Shown here piece by piece: positions 59,503 to 64,000 of a stretch of 64,000 nt of DNA; position 1 is the stretch's first letter, and every line of letters begins with the position of its first letter. Source of the DNA: Bradyrhizobium sp. CB3481 (lineage in GTDB: Bacteria > Pseudomonadota > Alphaproteobacteria > Rhizobiales > Xanthobacteraceae). The notes below the pieces were generated by a model, which was not told the origin of the DNA, searched no databases, and saw only the letters and a program-made list of their open reading frames with translations. The stretch covers positions 6,468,501-6,532,500 of the forward strand of contig NZ_CP121647.1 in NCBI RefSeq assembly GCF_029714305.1, read 5' to 3'. The position numbers and the translations under genes are program-made.

Positions 59503-59808
59503 ATGAGTATCGAACATCCGCCGTATCACGGACAGGCCCGCGTCATCGCGTACCGCCACGTCCCGCACGCCAGCAACGTCGTGCGGCTGCATGACGCCGC
59601 CCAGGCGCGTCAGGCGGACCAGTTGGACGAAAAGCTGCTCGCAGCCTTGTCGCCGCTGCTCGACGAGGTCGACGGCCTTCGCTCCAAGGGAGCCGAGGCT
59701 CAGGACGCACGCAATTTCCGGCGTTTACTCGAAGAGAACGCAAAGCTTCGACGGCTTGCGGTCAAGCTGTCGAACCTGCTCGGCGATCTTCCCAAGCAGA
59801 GCGCCTGA
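59503..59808 (+). CDS. Small protein with C-terminal LEENAKLR coiled-coil motif
   Basis: A 101-residue protein. The C-terminal helix FRRLLEENAKLRRLAVKL is similar to that of the 80-residue protein at 58022. The middle (DEKLLAALSPLLDEVDGL) is also helical. A CAGGAAC ribosome site precedes ATG 59503; longer starts were not chosen because upstream sequence is unlike coding sequence. Function unknown. It is convergent with the hydratase gene, 30 bases apart. Confidence 0.65.
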   Translation: MSIEHPPYHGQARVIAYRHVPHASNVVRLHDAAQARQADQLDEKLLAALSPLLDEVDGLRSKGAEAQDARNFRRLLEENAKLRRLAVKLSNLLGDLPKQSA

Positions 59809-59838
59809 GATAGCAGTCGGCCGCAGCCCGGCGGTGGA

Positions 59839-60624
59839 TCACGCATACGTCGCCGTGACGCTGCCGAATGGGCCGAAATCCGCGACATAGGTCTCGCCCG
59901 GCTTCGGCCGCAACATGCCGGTCAGCGTTCCCGTGCTTATCGTCTGCCCCGCCTTCATGCCGATGCCGGTGCGCGACAATTCGTTGGCGAGCCAGGTCAG
60001 CGGCAGCATCGGATGATCAAGGCATTCCCCGGCCGTACCCTTCCGGCGAAGCGTGCCATTGCATGTCAATACGACTTCCTGCCCGGCGATATCGCGCGTC
60101 TTCCAGTCCGGAATCTCCGCGCCGCAGACGACGATGCCACTCCCTGCACCGTCGGCCAGAATCGCCGGCAGCGGTGGGAACGCGGCATCGTGAACGAAGC
60201 GGCATTCGGCAAGCTCGATCCCGGTGTGCAGCGACGTCACTGCCTCGGTGACTTCAGCCACCGTGTAGGCTTTTTCGCGCGGCGGCAGATCGGCCCCAAG
60301 GCGCGCCTGATATTCGACTTCCGGAATCGGGCTGCATAATTTGGCGTGCTCGACGGTAGCCGGAGATTCCAGAATCAGCGGCGCGTACACCCGGCCATAG
60401 ATCGGCGCGTCGGTGCGAAGCTGGCGCTGCAGCCCCTCCTTCATTGCCGCGATCTTCCAACCGGCGACTTCCCAGCCGAGCTCTTCCTCCACCATGGCGG
60501 CGACGCGATACGCCGTTGCATTATCGGGCGGCACCAGGCGCTGATCGAGCCCGCTCTGCTGGCGCCCCTCGCGGCGCAGCACAGCGAGCAGGCGGGCGAG
60601 TTCGCGTTGCAGTGAGATGTCCAT
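59839..60624 (-). CDS. 2-keto-4-pentenoate hydratase family (MhpD-like)
   Basis: A 261-residue fumarylacetoacetate-hydrolase-fold enzyme that acts on 2-oxo acids in meta-cleavage pathways as hydratase or 4-oxalocrotonate decarboxylase. KIAAMKEGLQRQL near residue 56, the metal-ligand segment PIPEVEYQARLGADLPP near 100, TGIELAECRF, and the C-terminal GQTISTGTLTGML are typical. ATG 60624 is used; a longer frame upstream overlaps the acyl-CoA dehydrogenase gene. It lies 13 bases after that gene in one operon, controlled perhaps by the LysR regulator. Confidence 0.88.
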   Translation of the reverse strand: MDISLQRELARLLAVLRREGRQQSGLDQRLVPPDNATAYRVAAMVEEELGWEVAGWKIAAMKEGLQRQLRTDAPIYGRVYAPLILESPATVEHAKLCSPIPEVEYQARLGADLPPREKAYTVAEVTEAVTSLHTGIELAECRFVHDAAFPPLPAILADGAGSGIVVCGAEIPDWKTRDIAGQEVVLTCNGTLRRKGTAGECLDHPMLPLTWLANELSRTGIGMKAGQTISTGTLTGMLRPKPGETYVADFGPFGSVTATYA

Positions 60625-60637
60625 GATCGCCTCTGAC

Positions 60638-62389
60638 CTAACCTTGCACCAGCGCAGTAGCCTGCTGCATTGAGACCGGCGCATCGCCGAGCAACAGGTC
60701 GATCGCTTCATTCTCCCAACGCTGCGCCTGCAAGCTTGCGGGCGCATGATCCGCAAGGCGATGTTCGAGCACGAAGCGCGAGAGCACGAGGCGCCGCGCA
60801 TCGCCGCCGTCCTTGCCGATCCGCGTGCCTTCGCAGGCCAGCAGCGCGGCCGTCGTCGCATGATAGAGTTTGCCCGCGGCCATTCTGCAGAAGCGTTCGT
60901 TCGCGGGATCGGCCGCCACCTCTTCCGCGAAGCGGATCGCATCCGCCAGCGCGCCGGAAAGCCGCGTCCGGAACTGGCCCGGCATGCCGGCCACATCCTC
61001 CAAATGGTGGCCGAGATCGTCGCGCAACGCTTCATGACCCCGTGCCTTGCCGACCGCACGCTGCACGGCATCCAGCGCGTTGATGTTGCTGGTGCCCTCC
61101 CAGATCAGCCCGAGATGCGCATCGCGAATGAGCCGCGCATTCGGAAAGTCCTCGATATAGCCGTTGCCGCCGCGCGCCTCCATCGCACCGGTGGCGACCG
61201 TGACGTTGTCCCGGCATGCCCGGTATTTTGCGATCGGCGTCAGCAGCCGCAGCACCTTGTCGGGTGCCGTTGCCGAATACAACAGCGCCGACAGCGCCTG
61301 CTCGGTCGGCACCATCAGCTTGAGCAATTGCCGGCGGATCAGGGGATGATCGATCACGGCGCGTCCGAACGCGCCGCGATGCCGCGCTGCGACCATGGCT
61401 TCGTTCAGGCACCGCCGCATCATGCCGGCGGCGCGCGCCAGATGCGACACGCGGCTCGAATTCACCATGACCAGCATCTGCTTGAGGCCCTGGTCCAGCT
61501 CGCCAAGCTGGTAAGCGACCGCGCCCTCGAACACGATCTCGCCGCTCGCCATGGTGCGGCTGCCGAGCTTGTCCTTCAGCCGCACGATCCGATACGAATT
61601 CCGCCTGCCGTCGGGAAGAATTTTTGGCATCAGGAACAGGCCGAGCCCGCGCCCGCCGCCGACCGCGCCTTCGGGTCTTGCCAGCAATACCGCGAGCTCC
61701 GCATCGACGTTGGAGCAGAACCACTTTTCGCCCCACAGCTTCCAGTCCTGGCCGTCTCTGACAGCCGTAAGCTCCGCGGCGCCGACATCGGAGCCGCCGG
61801 CCTTCTCGGTCATGAACTGCGCGCATTTGAGCAGCGTGGCGGGATCCTGGCTCCACATCCGCTGAAGGTATCGCTCGCGCAGCTCGTCCGTTCCGAAGCG
61901 GCGCACCAGTTCGGAAGAGCTGTCGGTAAGGTTGACCGGGCACAGCAGACCGAACTCGGCCTGTGCAAACAGGTAATGAAAGACATACTTTGCGAGCGGC
62001 GGCATCGGCGAGGACCAGCCCAAGACGCCGGCGCGGTTGCACATCGCATGCATACCGAACTTGCCGAACGCGATGCTTTCCATCTCGCGATAGGCCGGGT
62101 GATATTCGACCCACTCCTCGTCGCGGCCATAGCCGTCGCGCGGATGCAGCACCGGCTGATGACGCTCGGCCTGGTCGGACAGGTCGTGCAGCCGGCCGCC
62201 GGCGAGCTCCCCGAGCTCGTCAAGATGCGGCGCGAGATGTGCCAGCAGCGGCGCTTCCATGTAATGGGGCAGCAGATCGCGAAGGCTGCGGTCGAGCGAA
62301 TAATAGTTCAACCCGCGGCAGGTCGGCGCCAGCGCTTTGGAGCGGCGCGCCGATGCGTCGCGGCTCGCCAGATCAACGTGAACCTTCAT
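60638..62389 (-). CDS. Acyl-CoA dehydrogenase family protein (AidB-like)
   Basis: A 583-residue flavoprotein, longer than the usual 380-400, with an N-terminal helical extension (residues 1-170) and C-terminal extension like AidB/FadE-type members. CAQFMTEKAGGSDVG near 200, WGEKWFCSNVDAELAVLLARP near 230 and ARGGNGYIEDFPNARLIRDA near 440 are acyl-CoA dehydrogenase signatures; IWEGTSNINALD is the catalytic-loop context. ATG 62389 follows a GGAGAC site. It leads an operon with the MhpD-like gene, and LysR is divergent. Confidence 0.88.
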   Translation of the reverse strand: MKVHVDLASRDASARRSKALAPTCRGLNYYSLDRSLRDLLPHYMEAPLLAHLAPHLDELGELAGGRLHDLSDQAERHQPVLHPRDGYGRDEEWVEYHPAYREMESIAFGKFGMHAMCNRAGVLGWSSPMPPLAKYVFHYLFAQAEFGLLCPVNLTDSSSELVRRFGTDELRERYLQRMWSQDPATLLKCAQFMTEKAGGSDVGAAELTAVRDGQDWKLWGEKWFCSNVDAELAVLLARPEGAVGGGRGLGLFLMPKILPDGRRNSYRIVRLKDKLGSRTMASGEIVFEGAVAYQLGELDQGLKQMLVMVNSSRVSHLARAAGMMRRCLNEAMVAARHRGAFGRAVIDHPLIRRQLLKLMVPTEQALSALLYSATAPDKVLRLLTPIAKYRACRDNVTVATGAMEARGGNGYIEDFPNARLIRDAHLGLIWEGTSNINALDAVQRAVGKARGHEALRDDLGHHLEDVAGMPGQFRTRLSGALADAIRFAEEVAADPANERFCRMAAGKLYHATTAALLACEGTRIGKDGGDARRLVLSRFVLEHRLADHAPASLQAQRWENEAIDLLLGDAPVSMQQATALVQG

Positions 62390-62494
62390 GGGCGTCTCCC
62401 TCGGCTCGGCGGGCGCGGACAAGCCACGCCCTGCGGCACATGCCGGCCTAAGCCCTGGGGCGGATCGGCGCAAACGACTTCTTCGGCTGGCGGG

Positions 62495-62509
62495 TTGAGC
62501 CAGACTCAA
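62495..62509. promoter_or_regulatory. Dyad in the LysR divergent region
   Basis: TTGAG-CCAGA-CTCAA, a 15-bp perfect-armed dyad containing T-N11-A, lies 64 bases before the LysR start and about 106 bases before the acyl-CoA dehydrogenase start. It is a plausible LysR operator. Confidence 0.45.
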
Positions 62510-62572
62510 GGCCGGGGCCCCCCTTCCCCCGACCCGTTTGCCGGGCAATCCTTTTCCACTAGACTGAAGGCT

Positions 62573-63520
62573 ATGGCATCCCGACGACTTCCGCCGCTGC
62601 ATGCGGTGCGCGCCTTCGAGGCCGCGGCGCGGCACCTTTCGATCACGCGTGCAGCGGATGAGCTGAACGTGACGGTCGGAGCTGTGAGCCGGCACGTCCG
62701 CGCCCTCGAAGCGCGCATGGGGACCGCGCTGTTCCTGCGCGGCTCGCGCGGCCTGGTGCTCACTTCTGCCGGAAAAACCTTCGCCGAGTCCGCCCGCGAG
62801 GCCCTGGACCGGATCGCGGATGCCGCCGACGGGCTGCGGCTGCGGCGCTTCCGGCGCCTGTCGGTCGGCGTCTACGGTTTCTTCGTCTCGCGCTTTCTGC
62901 TGCCGATCTGGCCGACGCTGCACGCGGCCTATCCCGAGCTGGAAATCGACCTGCATACCAGCTCCAACCCGCTCGACCTGCTGCCCAGCCGCTTCGACGC
63001 GGTCATCGCAGTTTCCGACGGGCAGCCGCGTGCCGGGCTCGTCACCCATTCCGTGATGCCGATTGCGACCGTGCCGGTCTGCGCGCCGCAGTTCATCAAG
63101 AACGGCGCGGTCGATTTCGCATCCGTTCCGCTGCTGCATGCGCGGCCGCGGCCGGACGATTGGCGGCGCTGGCTCGATCACGCGCAATTCACCGACGTGC
63201 CGGTACAGGGCGGCAGCAGCTTTGAAAGCCTCAGCCTCACCATCGAGGCCGCGGCCGCCGGCATGGGCGTGGCGATCGCGATCGACGGCCTGCTCGCGCC
63301 AGATCTCAAGCGCGGCGATCTCGTGAAGGCCCATCCGACCGTTCGCCCGACCCGCCGGCAGTTCGTGCTCGAATACGAGCAGCGCATGGCTGACGATCCA
63401 GCGGTCACCGCTTTCGTCGCCTGGCTGAACGACGCGTGCCGGCAGCAGATGCCCAAACAGCCGGAGAAGCAGGCGCCGAAGAAGCCTGCGGTGAAGACCG
63501 GCGCGGAATATGCGCGCTGA
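62573..63520 (+). CDS. LysR-family transcriptional regulator (GcvA-like)
   Basis: A 315-residue regulator. The HTH covers residues 5-65 (LHAVRAFEAAARHLSITRAA, DELNVTVGAVSRHVRAL), and the substrate-binding domain follows from about 90 to 295. The wording LPPLHAVRAFEAAARHLSIT is of the GcvA subgroup. A Lys/Pro-rich tail (QQMPKQPEKQAPKKP) extends the C-terminus. It is divergent from the acyl-CoA dehydrogenase/hydratase operon. ATG 62573 was used; a far longer in-frame extension through the other gene's antisense is not real. Confidence 0.9.
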   Translation: MASRRLPPLHAVRAFEAAARHLSITRAADELNVTVGAVSRHVRALEARMGTALFLRGSRGLVLTSAGKTFAESAREALDRIADAADGLRLRRFRRLSVGVYGFFVSRFLLPIWPTLHAAYPELEIDLHTSSNPLDLLPSRFDAVIAVSDGQPRAGLVTHSVMPIATVPVCAPQFIKNGAVDFASVPLLHARPRPDDWRRWLDHAQFTDVPVQGGSSFESLSLTIEAAAAGMGVAIAIDGLLAPDLKRGDLVKAHPTVRPTRRQFVLEYEQRMADDPAVTAFVAWLNDACRQQMPKQPEKQAPKKPAVKTGAEYAR

Positions 63521-63521
63521 G

Positions 63522-63701
63522 TTACTGCGGCGGCGCCTCGGAACTCGGCGATTTCACAACCCACACCAGGGCGATGGCAAGCACGCCGGTGCCGATGACC
63601 AGCCATTGCGAGGCCTGCCTGCCGGTGAGCGTATAGGCCAGCAGGAAGCACATGAACCACATTGCGACGACAGCTGGAATGGTGGAGCGAAGAGTTCGCA
63701 T
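63522..63701 (-). CDS. Small two-helix membrane protein
   Basis: A 59-residue protein starting at ATG 63701. Two membrane helices are seen (PAVVAMWFMCFLLAYTL and WLVIGTGVLAIALVWVV) with a basic N-terminus (MRTLRST) and a Pro/Ser/Glu tail. Its stop is one base from the LysR stop, convergent. Two dyads lie just upstream. Function unknown. Confidence 0.6.
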   Translation of the reverse strand: MRTLRSTIPAVVAMWFMCFLLAYTLTGRQASQWLVIGTGVLAIALVWVVKSPSSEAPPQ

Positions 63702-64000
63702 GGACTGAGGCTGGAACTACCTTTGATTGCAGATCAAAGGTTATGTATAACAATACGTCAAGCGTTGAAACAGACTATCAAACACAATTTTCAGTTGACA
63801 ATACCTCTCCGAGATACTGAGCCTACTTGGAGTTTTTGCTCAAGCCGCATTTGAAAAATCTTCTTTGCAGCCCAACAGCGCTCTGACATAGACGCTCGCT
63901 CGCCACTGGCGTGAGCGCCGACGTGAACTATATCAGGGCTGCCATCACCACAGCATGCACCCACGTTTCCATTGCTCAAACCGACAGCCATCTTCCTGTT
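63702..64000. other. AT-rich right edge with dyads
   Basis: About 300 bases without a supported gene. CTTTGAT-TGCAG-ATCAAAG (63721-63739) and GTTAT-GT-ATAAC (63740-63751) are perfect dyads 20-50 bases upstream of the small membrane protein. The region is visibly lower in GC than the rest of the window. A 66-codon reverse frame at 63791-63991 does not look like a real protein. Confidence 0.4.

Noticed and set aside
60746..62572. Upstream extension of the LysR frame through the acyl-CoA dehydrogenase gene
   Set aside because: It lies antisense to a clear flavoprotein gene; the HTH begins right at ATG 62573.
63721..63739. FNR/FixK box TTGATTGCAGATCAA
   Set aside because: The spacer is seven bases, not six, so it does not fit the consensus; kept only as a dyad.
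63791..63991. 66-codon reverse frame at the right edge
   Set aside because: No recognisable domain; sits in AT-rich non-coding-looking sequence and cannot be judged without the sequence beyond.
1..64000. tRNA, rRNA, insertion sequence or prophage
   Set aside because: No tRNA T-loop context, rRNA core, transposase or integrase motif was seen on either strand.

Overview
The window is a GC-rich, densely coded alphaproteobacterial chromosome segment, most likely from Bradyrhizobium or a close relative. The evidence is the aroC, histidine phosphatase, DnaJ, pdxH neighbourhood, the many Bug-type binding proteins and acyl-CoA enzymes, FixK/FNR-type boxes, and several families of short palindromic repeats of the kind scattered through Bradyrhizobium genomes. 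I see no tRNA, rRNA, CRISPR array, insertion sequence or phage gene. Genus assignment and all functions rest on motif recognition, not on searches.

Layout. 1-6.7 kb: the 5' part of aroC, a histidine phosphatase, an ECF sigma/anti-sigma pair, a CbpA-like DnaJ protein, a lipoprotein, pdxH and a short-chain dehydrogenase. 6.8-19 kb: CorA, an L,D-transpeptidase, an extensin-like protein, an acyl-CoA synthetase, a membrane-anchored Sel1-like protein, DUF1499, a metallo-beta-lactamase-fold hydrolase, glutaryl-CoA dehydrogenase, RibB fused to a degenerate RibA domain, and a peptidoglycan-binding protein. 19.3-32.4 kb: a CPA2 antiporter, DUF3124, an aminotransferase, a deletion scar of gene fragments ending in a truncated HTH regulator, a Bug protein divergent from an FAD monooxygenase, a Tat-exported amidohydrolase, a thiolase, PhoD and small secreted or membrane proteins. 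32.5-38.6 kb: a fused indolepyruvate ferredoxin oxidoreductase divergent from a three-gene operon (hotdog protein, carboxymuconolactone decarboxylase family, SDR).

39.1-44 kb: a ykkC-class (probably guanidine-I) riboswitch in front of an EamA transporter, a stand-alone cyclic-nucleotide-binding protein, an unusual hydroxymethylbilane synthase, and a Ca2+/H+ exchanger plus K+ channel operon with a FixK/FNR-type box in its promoter region. 44-48.9 kb: an operon encoding a Bug protein, enoyl-CoA hydratase and NDP-forming acyl-CoA synthetase, divergent from an IclR regulator with two dyads between them. 49-57.6 kb: a Bcr/CflA-type exporter, an M20 amidohydrolase and a complete Dpp/Opp-type peptide ABC transporter. 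57.6-59.8 kb: repeats and several very small proteins, two of which share a C-terminal LEENA-LR motif. 59.8-63.7 kb: an acyl-CoA dehydrogenase plus MhpD-like hydratase operon, divergent from a LysR regulator, and a 59-residue membrane protein.

The recurring theme is locally regulated catabolic modules (binding protein or transporter, CoA activation, beta-oxidation-like enzymes, divergent regulator) whose substrates the sequence does not reveal. The most notable regulatory elements are the ykkC-class riboswitch and the two FixK/FNR boxes.
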